Positions 1-9,763 are shown, counted from the stretch's first letter. The stretch: 64,000 nucleotides of DNA from JAEULH01 sp963789785 (GCA_963789785.1 CAWBNC010000011.1:62001-126000); one strand, 5' to 3'. The notes: generated by a model from the sequence alone, not told the origin. Translations and numbers: made by a program.

Positions 1-1
1 C

Positions 2-178
2 GAAGCGAGCGCCGACGGCATTTCCAGCGCGGCTTCGCACTGGATCGCCGTGGCGCGGAGCGACGAGATTATCGACCGGCTGGCTCTGAGCGAACGCTGG
101 CGGGCGTTGCCCGCAGCCGACGGCCAAGCCGTCTGGACCGATGCCTACTCGAACATCTTCTCCGCCCTGCGCTGGTAA
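2..178 (+). CDS. C-terminal end of a spermidine-synthase-like protein (partial)
   Basis: An open frame enters from the left edge and stops with TAA after 58 codons. The visible tail ends with a WTDAYSN-type segment followed by a short leucine/arginine end. This resembles the C-terminus of the large membrane-linked aminopropyltransferase (spermidine synthase-like) proteins, where a WTDD-YSNLL motif is typical. The catalytic part lies outside the window, so the function rests on this short motif only. The second Asp of the usual motif is Ala here. Confidence 0.45.
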   Translation, partial: EASADGISSAASHWIAVARSDEIIDRLALSERWRALPAADGQAVWTDAYSNIFSALRW

Positions 179-356
179 GCGGCTACGAAGGGACCAGGCC
201 GCACGGTGGTCCCTGTCGTATCCGGCCGCTTACCCTCCGCCGGCTATTGAAGCGCAACGGCGTCACAGACGCCGCGAGACGGGCTCACTCCGGCGCGGTT
301 GTCACCTCGGGACGGAACTTGGCTTACTAGAGGAAGCGGGGCATTATGCGGATGCA

Positions 357-539
357 ATGGTTGCTCTTGGGGTTGCCAGTGCAGACGATGAAGACCTCAT
401 ACGTCAGGTTCAGGCGGATCTGTCGCAGCGAGGCGTCGCGATTCCGGATGCCCTTGTTCGTCTAGAGCTTGAGCGTCAATCACCGTTCTATATGAGCGAG
501 CTTACGATGTCCCCGTTAGCCCAGCAGACGGTCGATTAG
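357..539 (+). CDS. Small hypothetical protein, weak candidate
   Basis: An open frame of about 60 codons (ATG at 357) lies alone in the gap between the partial gene at the left edge and the LysR gene. The product is acidic, with no membrane segment and no motif I recognise. The open frame continues upstream to 141, but that part reads like non-coding sequence rich in Arg and Pro. The local base composition is slightly less GC-rich than the surroundings. It may be a remnant rather than a working gene. The rest of 179-571 shows nothing else. Confidence 0.25.
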   Translation: MVALGVASADDEDLIRQVQADLSQRGVAIPDALVRLELERQSPFYMSELTMSPLAQQTVD

Positions 540-571
540 CCATACGAGGACTTGGCGAGGGAGATGTGCCT

Positions 572-1456
572 TCAAACCCTCGCCTCCGCTACAGTGGCAG
601 CGATCCGATGCATTGCGGCGATCGCCGCCGCGATCAGATCGGCGTCACCCTCCGTCGAGTAGACGACGTAGGCGGGGTTGCTGAATTCCGGCGCCTCTCG
701 AATGAGATGAAATAAACCGTCCTGCAAGTAGGGACGGACAAGGCGAATTGGAAAGTAGCCGGAGCCACCGTTCTCTCGAATGTGTTGCAGCCCCAGCCAG
801 CCGATATTGACGGTCATGCCGGAGCTGACGAAATCGGGAAAGCTGGCGCTGTGCTTAGCGAAGAACTCCGGTCCCCAGTCGATATATACGTAGCCGCGCC
901 CGGGTTTGGGCTCGGCAGCCTGCGAGCTTGAGACGAAAACAAGTCTGTCTTCGATCAGAAGCTCGACGTGCAGTCCCGGCCGGTTCTGGGGCGTATACAT
1001 GACGCCGATGTCTATGCGACCCTCGATGAGTTGCTGCATGAGATCCTCTTCAAAGCTGATCTCCGCACGAATTGAGACATCGGGAGCCATCTCCCGCATC
1101 AGCGGGAGCCACCGCAACAACAAGTTCTCCCACAGACCAATCCGCCCGCCGACCGCAAGGACGGCGCGATAGTTCGATGGCGTGCCGACGTCTTGTCTCG
1201 CCTGCTCGACCGTGCGGACAAGCGACGACGCATGCTTTCGAAATCGCTTTCCGGCGGGTGTGAGTACGGTTCCCGCCTTGTTCCGCACGAAGAGCCTGCA
1301 GTCAAGCTGCTGCTCAAGCGTCTGAATGCGTGCACTGACGGTCGACTGGGTAACGTGCAGCCGGTCCGCTGCCGAGATAAAGTGGCCTGTCGCCACTACG
1401 GTCAGAAACGTCCGGGCGAGTTCCGCGTCCAGAAGCCGCTCCCACTCCCTATACAA
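572..1456 (-). CDS. LysR family transcriptional regulator
   Basis: This is a 294-residue LysR-type regulator. The N-terminal winged helix-turn-helix is clear at about residues 12-70 (ARTFLTVVATGHF, then AADRLHVTQSTVSARI and a TPAGKRF end of the wing). The remainder is a periplasmic-binding-like effector domain. The marked start is a TTG, and a CTG lies just before the usual DAELARTFL opening, so the exact start is uncertain. It is divergent from the AhpD-like gene beginning at 1580, the usual layout for a LysR regulator and its target. The effector is unknown. Confidence 0.9.
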   Translation of the reverse strand: MYREWERLLDAELARTFLTVVATGHFISAADRLHVTQSTVSARIQTLEQQLDCRLFVRNKAGTVLTPAGKRFRKHASSLVRTVEQARQDVGTPSNYRAVLAVGGRIGLWENLLLRWLPLMREMAPDVSIRAEISFEEDLMQQLIEGRIDIGVMYTPQNRPGLHVELLIEDRLVFVSSSQAAEPKPGRGYVYIDWGPEFFAKHSASFPDFVSSGMTVNIGWLGLQHIRENGGSGYFPIRLVRPYLQDGLFHLIREAPEFSNPAYVVYSTEGDADLIAAAIAAMHRIAATVAEARV

Positions 1457-1579
1457 AAATAGGATCGGTCTTTTCGATACCAGAAGCCATAGTTAGTTGT
1501 TTGAAAGTACCGAAGTCTGCGTCCAGATCAAGGTTCAGCGAAGTGCACTCCGGCCATGCCGCGGACAAGAGGTGGAGCC

Positions 1580-1927
1580 ATGAGCGAGAGCCCGTATCCG
1601 AAACCGACAAGAGAGACAGCCGCAGAGCGCGCCAGGCTGGCGCCCGAGGCCGAAGCGGCTTTCCAGCAGTTCAGCAAGGCCGTCTTTCGTGAAGGCGCAC
1701 TGTCCGCGAAGACCAAGCAGTTGATTGCGGTGGCTGTCGCCCACGTGACTCAGTGCCCCTATTGCATCCGCGGTCACACAAAGGCTGCACGAAAGCAGGG
1801 AGCCAGCCCGGAGGAGATCATGGAGGCTATCTGGGTTGCGGCGGAAATGCGCGCCGGCGGCGCTTTCGCGCATGCGGCGCTCGCCCTGGATGCGATGGCG
1901 CCTGCGACCCGACAGGGCGGCGACTGA
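1580..1927 (+). CDS. Carboxymuconolactone decarboxylase / AhpD-like protein
   Basis: This 115-residue protein carries the AhpD-type redox motif CPYCIRGH near residue 57, with the conserved downstream His. Families with this CxxC-x3-H arrangement act as alkylhydroperoxidase-like thiol enzymes. The ATG at 1580 is preferred because GGTGGAG lies directly upstream; an earlier in-frame ATG exists at 1556. It is divergent from the LysR gene, which may regulate it, and is followed after 34 bases by a DUF488 gene. The exact substrate cannot be read from the sequence. Confidence 0.85.
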   Translation: MSESPYPKPTRETAAERARLAPEAEAAFQQFSKAVFREGALSAKTKQLIAVAVAHVTQCPYCIRGHTKAARKQGASPEEIMEAIWVAAEMRAGGAFAHAALALDAMAPATRQGGD

Positions 1928-1961
1928 GGACTCGGCAGCGCTAACCGCGTGGCCGCGACGC

Positions 1962-2318
1962 ATGACGATTGCTTTGAAGAACGCGCGGGCGGACGCTGCG
2001 GCCGAGGACGGCTACCGGATCCTCGTCGATCGGCTATGGCCTCGCGGCTTGTCCAGGGAGAAACTCGCACTCGATGAGTGGAACAGGGACATTGCGCCGA
2101 GCACCGAATTGCGCAAATGGTTCGGCCATGATCGCGACAAGTGGGAGGTCTTCAGGCAACGCTACTTCCGCGAACTCGACGATCGTCCCGAAGCCGTCAA
2201 CGCTCTGATCGAGAAGATCCGGGAGACGCCGGTGACCTTGGTCTACGCAGCCCGCGACGCCTCAGCCAATCACGCGCTTGTCCTTAAGGAATATCTCGAG
2301 CGCAGGGGCGTGGGGTAG
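1962..2318 (+). CDS. DUF488 family protein (YeaO-like)
   Basis: The 118-residue product shows the family's hallmark YRILVDRLWPRGLS near the N-terminus, then a conserved WFGHD segment and a TLVYAARD strand near the end. These match the DUF488/YeaO family, whose biochemical role is not established. The ATG at 1962 gives the normal length; the open frame extends upstream over the end of the preceding gene, but that extension has no family similarity. It probably forms a short operon with the AhpD-like gene. Confidence 0.88.
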   Translation: MTIALKNARADAAAEDGYRILVDRLWPRGLSREKLALDEWNRDIAPSTELRKWFGHDRDKWEVFRQRYFRELDDRPEAVNALIEKIRETPVTLVYAARDASANHALVLKEYLERRGVG

Positions 2319-2324
2319 GCCGAC

Positions 2325-2398
2325 TGGAGCGGGCGAAGGGAATCGAACCCTCGTCTAAAGCTTGGGAAGCTTTCGTTCTGCCATTGAACCACGCCCGC
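2325..2398 (-). tRNA. tRNA-Gly (anticodon CCC)
   Basis: Read on the minus strand, a full cloverleaf is visible. The acceptor stem GCGGGCG pairs with CGCCCGC, the D-arm contains GTTCAATGG, the anticodon stem AAAGC/GCTTT encloses loop TTCCCAA (anticodon CCC), and the T-arm holds GGTTCGATTCC. TCCA follows the acceptor stem, so the CCA end is encoded. It closely resembles the known Escherichia coli glyU type. It lies between the DUF488 gene and the radical SAM gene. Confidence 0.97.
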
Positions 2399-2639
2399 AG
2401 GGTAGCGACCTTACCTCGAACATTTTATATGCCGGTCGAAAACCGGTGACAAGCAAGTCGCCCGACCGTTCCTGAGGTTGTTTAGCCGTTCGCATCTGTA
2501 TTCGCCACCGCGCACGTCGCCGCTCGCGTGAATGTGAGCGGCCCCGCGGCCGTTCGCATTTGGATCCGGGCCGCGGCGACGCCACGTCGGACGCAGAGGC
2601 GCAAGCACTGCGAAGCCATGTCATACTCAAGAGGGGTTT

Positions 2640-3596
2640 ATGCCCGATACCGACGTCGTCCCCCGTCCGGCGCTGGATCCGGCGAAGTTCCGCGATCCAG
2701 ATTTTACGGCGAAGGGTGAGCGCCGAGCGTCGGTCGATCTGCGCCGGCTGAAGACCCTGTGGTTCAACACCGGCAGTCTCTGCAACATCGCCTGCGACAA
2801 CTGCTACATCGAGTCGAGCCCCCACAATGACCGGTTGGCCTATCTGACGGCGGGAGACGTGCGCGGCTACCTCGACGAGATCGACCGCGGGCGCCTGTCC
2901 GTCGAGGAGATCGGCTTCACCGGCGGCGAGCCGTTCATGAACCGCGACATGCCGCGGATGCTCGAAGAAACCCTCGCGCGGGGTTATCGCGTGCTCGTTC
3001 TGACCAACGCCATGAAGCCGATGCAGCGCCACTTCAAGCGGTTGCTCGGCCTCGGCGCGCACGGGCCAGCGCTGACCATGCGGGTGTCGCTGGACCACTA
3101 CGATCCAGAGGCGCACGAACGGGTGCGCGGCGTCGGCACCTGGGCGCCGGCGCTCATCGGGCTCCGCTGGCTCTCGGACCACGGATTTACCGTCGCCGTT
3201 GCGGGCCGGACGTTCTGGCCGGAACGCGAAGACGAGCTCCGCGATGGCTTCGCCCGGCTGTTCGCCGCGGAGGGGCTCAGCGTCGACGCTTGGGATCCGG
3301 CGCAGCTCGTGCTTTTCCCAGAAATGAACCTGCAGGTCAACGTCCCGGAGATCACGGTCGCGTGCTGGGGAATCCTCGACGTCGATCCGGGCACCCTGAT
3401 GTGCGCGACCTCCCGGATGATCGTCAAGCGCAAGGGTGAGCGTGCGCCCGTTGTCGTCCCGTGCACGCTGCTGCCCTACGATCCGTCGTTCGAGCTGGGG
3501 CATACTCTCGGCGAGGCGACAAGGCCGGTGAAACTCAATCACCCCTTCTGCGCCCAGTTCTGCGTCCTCGGCGGCGCGTCCTGCTCGGCTTCGTGA
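2640..3596 (+). CDS. Radical SAM protein
   Basis: This 318-residue protein has the radical SAM cluster motif CNIACDNC (CxxxCxxC) at about residues 48-55, followed by a GFTGGEPF segment that contacts S-adenosylmethionine. The C-terminal end has extra cysteines (CAQFC and a final GGASC), as in SPASM-like domains that bind a second Fe-S cluster. AGAGGGG lies before the ATG. It stands alone after the tRNA gene, with no obvious substrate peptide or partner beside it. The reaction is unknown. Confidence 0.9.
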   Translation: MPDTDVVPRPALDPAKFRDPDFTAKGERRASVDLRRLKTLWFNTGSLCNIACDNCYIESSPHNDRLAYLTAGDVRGYLDEIDRGRLSVEEIGFTGGEPFMNRDMPRMLEETLARGYRVLVLTNAMKPMQRHFKRLLGLGAHGPALTMRVSLDHYDPEAHERVRGVGTWAPALIGLRWLSDHGFTVAVAGRTFWPEREDELRDGFARLFAAEGLSVDAWDPAQLVLFPEMNLQVNVPEITVACWGILDVDPGTLMCATSRMIVKRKGERAPVVVPCTLLPYDPSFELGHTLGEATRPVKLNHPFCAQFCVLGGASCSAS

Positions 3597-3758
3597 GCGG
3601 CAGGGCGAATGGGCGTCGGATTGGTCCCGGCGCGCTCATTCAGTAGGCGAGGCGCGGCGGCACGCACAGGCTGGACAAACCGCCGGCGGACCGTAATGTA
3701 AGGGACTCGCCCGAGACCCGCGCAGGCGAGCGGGTGCCTTATTGCATGGGGAGAAGCC

Positions 3759-4181
3759 TTGAACGCGCCCGACGACATCCCGGGGGGATCGTACTCCGAG
3801 ACGACTCGCGGTATCACCATCACGGTGCAGCCGTATTATCTCGAGGACCAGAGCGTTCCCGAAGCGCGACACTTTGTCTGGGCCTACCACGTCAAGATCG
3901 AGAACCGCGGTCTTGAGACGGTGCAACTCGTCACCCGGCACTGGCTGATCACGGATTCGGCGGGGAAGGTTCAGGAGGTGCGCGGCGAGGGTGTCGTCGG
4001 CAAGCAGCCGACGCTGCGGCCCGGTGAGACGTTCGAGTACGCCAGCGGAACGCCGCTCGCGACGCCCTCGGGGATCATGGTCGGCACCTACCAGATGCTG
4101 GCCGAAGACGGCGAGCAGTTCGACGCCCAGATCCCGCCGTTCTCCCTCGACAGCCCGCACTCGACGCAGGCGGTCCACTAG
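3759..4181 (+). CDS. apaG: ApaG domain protein
   Basis: The 140-residue product is a complete ApaG protein. The family signature is visible: an early RGITITVQPYYL strand, then HFVWAYHVKIENRG, then RHWLITDSAGKVQEV and GEGVVGKQP, followed by the GTYQML strand. The start is TTG with GGGGAGAA just upstream. ApaG is a small fibronectin-like fold protein linked in enterobacteria to Co2+ resistance and Mg2+ efflux. It precedes folE by about 50 bases in the same direction. Confidence 0.95.
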   Translation: MNAPDDIPGGSYSETTRGITITVQPYYLEDQSVPEARHFVWAYHVKIENRGLETVQLVTRHWLITDSAGKVQEVRGEGVVGKQPTLRPGETFEYASGTPLATPSGIMVGTYQMLAEDGEQFDAQIPPFSLDSPHSTQAVH

Positions 4182-4231
4182 GCCATATCCAGTGGCGGGT
4201 GAGAATCATTCCTTTCCAGGTCAAGGAGAGC

Positions 4232-4943
4232 ATGTTGTCGGCATCAGCGGGTGCGGCTGGACGCGGTGGAGCCGTGTTGAAGTCGGAAGCGAATGTTACG
4301 GCGGTGCGGACGGGCGAGGCTGCGCCGGCGAACATAAGCACAGCGGTCGACCGGCCCGGCCGCGAGGAGGCGGAAGCCGCAGTCCGTACCCTGATCCGCT
4401 GGGCCGGCGACGACCCGGACCGGGAAGGCCTGCGCGATACGCCGCGCCGTGTCGCCGCCTCATACCTGGAATTCTTCTCCGGCTACGAAGCCGATCCGGT
4501 GGAGATCCTGCGCCGCACCTTCGCGGAGACGGACGGCTACGACGAGATCGTGCTGCTGCGCGACATTCGCTTCGAGTCCCACTGCGAACATCACATGGCG
4601 CCGATCATCGGCAGGGCCCACGTCGCCTACCTGCCGCACCGCCGCGTGGTCGGCATCTCCAAGCTCGCCCGGCTTGTCGAGGTGTATGCCCGCCGGCTGC
4701 AGATCCAGGAGAAGATGACGGCGCAGATCGCCAACGACATCAATGACATTCTCGAGCCCGAGGGGAGCCGCCGTGATCATCGAGGCGGCGCACCAGTGCA
4801 TGACCACGCGCGGCGTGCACAAGCCCGGCGTGGTGATGACAACCAGCCGCATGCTCGGGGCCTTCCGCGACGACGCCGCGACCCGGCGCGAACTGCTCGC
4901 CATGGTCGGCAAGCCGGCGGGCGGCGACTGGCTGCTCGCCTAA
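4232..4943 (+). CDS. folE: GTP cyclohydrolase I (one-base frameshift)
   Basis: GTP cyclohydrolase I makes 7,8-dihydroneopterin triphosphate, the first step of folate synthesis. The start at 4232 has AAGGAGAG immediately upstream. Conserved parts are present: the RDTPRRVA segment, the zinc and catalytic stretch FESHCEHHMAPI, HRRVVGISKLARLVE and QIQEKMTAQIA. The frame breaks near 4762 (after ILEPEG) and resumes one base later as AAVIIEAAHQCMTTRGV through TSRMLGAF to the TAA at 4943. One excess base explains the shift (712 bases is 3n+1). The protein is otherwise full length, so this is probably a sequence error. Confidence 0.92.
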
Positions 4944-4999
4944 CGGCGCGCCGACGCCGGCGGGCGCGCGGGTTGAGATTCCGGCAGAGGCCGCCGGCG

Positions 5000-6449
5000 G
5001 TGATCGAATTTCGTCCTATCCTGCTCGTCGTCGGTCTTCTCCTCGTCACCCTGGCGGTGGCGATGTGCCTTCCGGCGGGCGTCGACGCGGCGCATGCCAA
5101 TCCCGACTGGCAGGTATTCGCCACCGCTGCGGCTATAACCATGTTCACCGGCCTTGCCCTTGTGCTCAGTTGCCGGACCGAGCGTTTCCGCCTGAACCTG
5201 CGCCAGGCGTTCGTAATGACCACCCTGAGCTGGCTGACGATCACGCTGTTCGCGGCTCTGCCCTTCATCTTCAGCAACCTTAATCTCAGCATTACCGACT
5301 CGATCTTCGAGGCGATGTCCGGAATTACCACCACCGGCTCGACCGTGATCGTCGGCCTCGATACTGCGCCGCCGGGCATCCACCTGTGGCGCGGCCTTCT
5401 CCAGTGGCTGGGCGGGCTCGGCATCATCGTCATGGCGATCTCGCTGATGCCGATGCTCGGAGTCGGCGGCATGCAGATGTTCCGCGCCGAGGCTTTCGAG
5501 ACCGGGGAGAAGACGCTGCCGCGTGCGGCACAGATCTCCGCCGCGCTCAGCCTCATCTACGCGGCGCTGACGGTCATCTGGACGCTTCTGCTTTACGCCG
5601 CCGGGATGACTTGGCTTGAGGCGGTCGTTCACGCTATGACAACCATCGCTACCGGCGGTTTTTCAACCCGAGACGCCTCGATCGGCGGCTTCGCCAACCC
5701 GGCCATCGATCTCATCATATTTGTCGGCATGCTCACCGGCAGCCTACCGTTCATGCTGTATCTGCGTACCCTGCAGGGCGAGCGGACGGTCCTGCTGCGC
5801 GATTCTCAGGTGCGCTGGTTCTTTGCGATCGTTGCCGTCGCCGCCGCCGTCGCCACCGTCTTTATCTGGTTCGGGATCGGCCTTACCCTGCCCGAGTCCT
5901 TGCGCTATGGCGCCTTCAATGTGGTCTCGGTCATGACCGGCACCGGCTACGTCACCTCCGACTTCTGGCAGTGGGGCGCTTTCGCCGGGCCGATGTTTTT
6001 CTTTATCATGTTCATCGGCGGATGCACCGGCTCAACCACATGCGGGATCAAGATTTTCCGCTTCCAGGTGCTGTACGCCGCGGCGCAACAATCAGTTCCG
6101 CCATCTCTACCAGCCGCACGGGGTGTTCGTTCCGTACTATAACCACCGCCCCATCCCGGAAGCCGTCATCGCTTCGGTGCTCAGTTTCTTTTTTGTCTTC
6201 GGCGTCTGCTTTGCCGTTCTCGCCGTCGCGCTCGGGATGCTCGGGTTGGACGCGATCAGCGCCATCTCCGGCGCGGCGACCGCAATCTGCAACGTCGGCC
6301 CGGCGCTGGGGCCGATTGCCGGCCCCGCCGGCACCTTCCAGCAGTTTCCCGATCCGGCTAAGTGGCTGCTGTCGGCGGGAATGCTGCTGGGCCGGCTGGA
6401 GCTGTTCACCGTTCTCATTCTGTTGAGCCCGTCGTTCTGGCGGGGGTAA
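5000..6449 (+). CDS. trkH: TrkH-type potassium uptake protein, first copy (one-base frameshift)
   Basis: This is a membrane subunit of a Trk/Ktr potassium transporter. The GTG at 5000 opens with a hydrophobic segment. Pore-loop signatures follow: SGITTTGSTVI, TTIATGGFST, MTGTGYVTSD and GGCTGSTTCGIK. The frame breaks near 6083 and resumes one base on, reading RHLYQPHGVFVPYYNHRPIP and a last pore segment near NVGPALGP. The whole is 3n+1 bases, so one excess base restores about 483 residues. A second trkH lies at 56391. No TrkA gene is nearby. Confidence 0.9.
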
Positions 6450-6460
6450 GGGGGCTACCC

Positions 6461-7646
6461 GTGACTTTGTCCGCCACCGAGGATCTGCTTGCCCGGCTCG
6501 TCGCCTTCGACACGACGTCGATGTACTCCAACACGGCGCTGATCGACTTCGTTGCGGACCATCTCGCCGCTCATGGCATCGCGGCCTGGCGGGTCGAGAG
6601 TGACGACCGGAGCAAGGCGAGCCTGTATCGCGACCATCGGTCCTGACGTCGCCGGCGGAGTCGTGCTGTCCGGCCACACCGACGTGGTCCCGGTCGCCGA
6701 TCAGGCCTGGAGCAGCGATCCGTTCACGGTTGTCGCCCGGGACGGTCGCCTCTACGGTCGGGGCACCTGCGACATGAAGGGCTTCATCGCCTGCGTTCTC
6801 GCGCTTGTCCCGGAGCTTGTGAGCAAGCCGCTGGCGGTGCCGCTGCATCTGGCGTTCTCCTACGACGAAGAGGTCGGCTGCCTCGCCGCGCCGGCGCTGA
6901 TCGACGCCTTGCTCCAGACCGTCGCGCTGCCGGCGTTCGCCATCATCGGCGAGCCGACGGAGATGCGTGTCGCCCAGGCTCATCGCGGCATCGCCTCGTT
7001 CGCGACCAGCGTCACCGGCCGGGCCGGCCATTCGTCGAAGCCGGGTGCCGGCGTCAACGCCATTGTCGCCGCGGCGCAATGCATCGGCGCGCTTGGCCGG
7101 CTCCTTGCCGAGCAGGAAGCGGAGGCGACGGTTACAGGCGAGAAGACGTCCATCAATGTCGGACGGATCGAAGGCGGCACCGCCGTCAACATCATCGCCG
7201 GTCGCTGCCGCTTTGCCTGGGAGTGTCGCTCCGACGACGGGACCGCCGCGGATCGGCTGAGCCGCGGTCTCGACGCCTGGACCCGACAGGTCCTGTTGCC
7301 GCCATTGCAGGCGGCGGCGTCGGAGGCCTCGGTCGTAACCGAACGGCTGGTGTCGGCGCCGCCCCTGCGCCTGGTGCCGGACTCTCCGGCGGTCGCCATG
7401 GCGCTATCGCTCAGCGGCCAGAACAGCGCCGACCGGGTGGCGTTCGCCTCCGAAGCCGGGCAGTTCCAGCAGGCCGGTATCCCGGCGGTGGTCATCGGTC
7501 CCGGCAGCGTCGCGCAAGCGCACCAGCCTGACGAATTCGTGAGCGTCGCTCAGCTTGAAACCTGCCTCGCCTTCCTCCGTCGGCTGGCGTCGTGGGCGAG
7601 TCGTTCGCCGGCCGACGCAACCACTGCGGTCATTACGCCGAATTAA
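6461..7646 (+). CDS. argE: Acetylornithine deacetylase (one-base frameshift)
   Basis: An M20 family metallopeptidase-type amidohydrolase of the ArgE group, which releases ornithine from N-acetylornithine. The GTG at 6461 begins TEDLLARLVAFDTTS. Metal-binding motifs are present: SGHTDVVP, then YGRGTCDMKGF with the bridging Asp, then YDEEVGC. The dimerisation domain follows (HSSKPGAGVNA, INVGRIEGGTAVNIIA). The frame shifts near 6614, where one extra C separates ASLY from ATIGPDVAGG. The total is 3n+1 bases. Start and stop are otherwise normal. Confidence 0.88.
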
Positions 7647-7651
7647 TCGCT

Positions 7652-7673
7652 ATTTAAGGAACTTCCTTTAAAT
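7652..7673. promoter_or_regulatory. AT-rich palindrome upstream of the Flp pilin gene
   Basis: The arms ATTTAAGGAA (7652-7661) and TTCCTTTAAAT (7663-7673) are nearly perfect inverted repeats around one C, in the 146-base gap before the pilin gene. The gap is clearly more AT-rich than its surroundings. It could be an operator or promoter element. No known site is matched with certainty: two TTAA half-sites are present but with 10-base rather than the CtrA-type 7-base spacing. Confidence 0.35.
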
Positions 7674-7792
7674 CAATTGCTATGTATGCAGCGCCGGATC
7701 GCGCGGATTCAAAATAGAGGTCATGACGTTACTGGCTTCAGCGATCATTCTGCGTTACAACTTCGCAACAACGCTCGCCGCTCAGGGTCATA

Positions 7793-7975
7793 ATGCTGAT
7801 GCTCCGATTTGTCGAAAAAGTTCTGCTCAATGACGCTGGTGCGAGCACCCTGGAGTACGGGATTATTGCCGCTCTCGTCTCGACGGCGGTCATCACGACC
7901 GTCCTCGCCATGGGCGTTTCGCTGGGCGAACTTTATCAGCTCGTCACGGTGGCATTGGCCGAAGCCACTAGGTAG
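7793..7975 (+). CDS. Flp/Fap-type pilin
   Basis: A 60-residue protein with the compact structure of Flp pilins: a short basic leader, a Gly-x3-TLEYGIIAAL processing region (Glu and Tyr at the start of the hydrophobic helix) and a single membrane helix. Flp pilins are cleaved by a prepilin peptidase and assembled by the tad secretion machinery. No tad/cpa gene is in the window, so assembly genes must be elsewhere. An AT-rich palindrome sits about 120 bases upstream. Confidence 0.85.
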   Translation: MLMLRFVEKVLLNDAGASTLEYGIIAALVSTAVITTVLAMGVSLGELYQLVTVALAEATR

Positions 7976-8105
7976 CGTCGCCGACCTCGACTGACAGTGC
8001 GCTCCTCGCCTGCGCTCATCCGGCGCCGGCTGTGCATCGTCATTCCCTTCGTCCATGCACGGTGGATATAATCACGTCGCGGATACCTGCCGCGAGGGTC
8101 GGTGC

Positions 8106-8573
8106 ATGCACGCGTTTCGCCACCTTGCTGTCGCCTGCGTCTTTTTCGTGATCCTCGGCGTGGTCGCGCCGCGGCCGTCGGGCGCGGCGGTCGTCCCTCC
8201 GCCATCGCAGGCGCAAGCGCCCCCGGAAGAGGCCGACTGGACGCATGCGCGGCGCTTCGACATCATCTTGAGCGAGTTCCAGTTCGCGCCGTCAGAGATC
8301 GCCTTTCAGCTTGGCGAGCCGTACGTGTTGCGGCTGGAGAACAAGGGGCGGTTTCGTCACAATTTCACCGCTCCCGCGTTCTTTCGCACCGTCGCGTTCA
8401 GGCCGGGACGAGCCGCGAGCGAAGCCGAGAAAGCCGGAGGCAGCTTCAGCCTCGGTCCCGGCGAGGTTCGCGAGATCGACTTCGTGCCATTGCAGGCGGG
8501 CACCTATGCTCTGGAGTGCACAAAGCCGCTCCACGGCCTGTTTGGCATGAGCGGCGACATCGTCGTCCAGTAG
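8106..8573 (+). CDS. Exported cupredoxin-like protein
   Basis: A 155-residue exported protein. An N-terminal signal peptide (hydrophobic stretch VACVFFVILGVV) ends near an Ala-rich cleavage site. The mature part is a single cupredoxin domain. A His in RHNFTAPAFF and the C-terminal ECTKPLHGLFGM cluster provide the His, Cys, His and Met that normally ligate type 1 copper. The ATG at 8106 is chosen because the signal peptide begins there. Its 3' end overlaps the convergent hydrolase frame. The electron-transfer partner is unknown. Confidence 0.8.
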   Translation: MHAFRHLAVACVFFVILGVVAPRPSGAAVVPPPSQAQAPPEEADWTHARRFDIILSEFQFAPSEIAFQLGEPYVLRLENKGRFRHNFTAPAFFRTVAFRPGRAASEAEKAGGSFSLGPGEVREIDFVPLQAGTYALECTKPLHGLFGMSGDIVVQ

Positions 8574-9763
8574 CTTCGGCCTGTTGGAGTCTGCTTGCTG
8601 TCGCGTGTCCGACCGGCCGCGGCAGGCCTACGCCGTCGCGGTAGCTGAGCAGGGTGTAGACCGCGTCGAACAGCTTGACGCTGTCGATGAGCCCCGGCGG
8701 TTGCGGGTTGACGTGGTCCAGGCTGGCGAGGATGTGGAGCGATGCCGCGCCCTCGGGCAGGGCGCGCGCGAAGGCTTCGCTCTCGGTCTCCGGAATGATC
8801 GCGTCGTTGCGGCCGTGAATGAGAACGAAGCGGGTATCGCCGACCTCAAGGTCGCGGCCGGCTAGGTTCAGGGCCCGAAGCTCGACGCGGACGCTGTCCG
8901 GCAGCGCTGCCAGTAGCGCCGGCACGCGTTCGGGATCTTCGTTGACAAGGAGGGCGTAAACGGCGCGCCCCTGGGGCCCCAGCCCGCGGACGAGCCCGGA
9001 GACATCGGCATCGCGGTCCTCCATCTTCCGTCGGGCAAGGGTTGCGAGCGCCCGGCGATCGGCGGGATCGTCGAGCCGGGGCGCGTTGGAGAGGAGAAAG
9101 ACCCATTTGCCGTAGGCGTTCGGTTCACGGTGCCGCCAGGGCACGTCCGGTCCTTCGCGGAAATAGCCGGTGGTGAAAAAGGTGATGACCGCCGGCAGAT
9201 CGTAGTAGCCGCCGACCGTGAGGACGAAATCGACGTGCCCGCGCGCCCGCGGCTCGGCGAGAGAGAGCACGGCCGGACCGGCCGCAAACGATATCGCCGC
9301 GATTCCCAGCGGCCGCGCCGGATCACGCTGCGCCATCCAGGAGACGGCGTCTGCAAGCAGCGGCGCATCGGCGGCCGAAACCTGCAGCGCCCGCATCCGC
9401 GCCAGATCGGGCACCAGCACCTCGAAGCCGGCGCGGGCGATGGTGTTGGCGAAGTCGATCAGCCTGCGGTCGTCCTTGCCCGCAGGCGCGAGCCCCGGAA
9501 CCAGGATGATACCCGCGCGGGCGCCTTCGGCCGGACGGTAGAGATCGGCGGCGATGGCGCCGCCTGACACCGGGACCGTCACCAGCCGACGCTGCGGCGG
9601 CGCGGTTGCGGCCTTCAGCGCGCTCGGCGCCTCACCGGCGACAATATCTTCGAGGATCTCGCGTCGTCTCGATGGCTCTTCGCGGCGAGCAGCCGGCGAG
9701 AGCGATTGCCGCGAGGATCGCGACAAGGAACAAGCGAAGCGCCGGACGGCTCAGAGCACCCAT
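8446..9763 (-). CDS. Alpha/beta hydrolase lipoprotein (one-base frameshift)
   Basis: The start at 9763 gives a lipoprotein signal with lipobox ALAGC. After about 36 residues the frame shifts by one base near 9660, where an extra C precedes EILEDIVAGEAPS, and continues as an alpha/beta hydrolase: GIILVPGLAPAG, a nucleophile-elbow-like AAISFAAG, FVLIHGRNDAIIP and a late His in LDHVNPQ. The start overlaps the end of the upstream lipoprotein gene by 13 bases. The last 60 or so residues overlap the convergent cupredoxin gene and look non-native, so the true stop may be nearer 8630. Substrate unknown. Confidence 0.7.

Noticed and set aside
141..356. Upstream extension of the small frame at 357-539
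   Set aside because: It overlaps the end of the partial gene at the left edge and reads as Arg/Pro-rich non-coding sequence.
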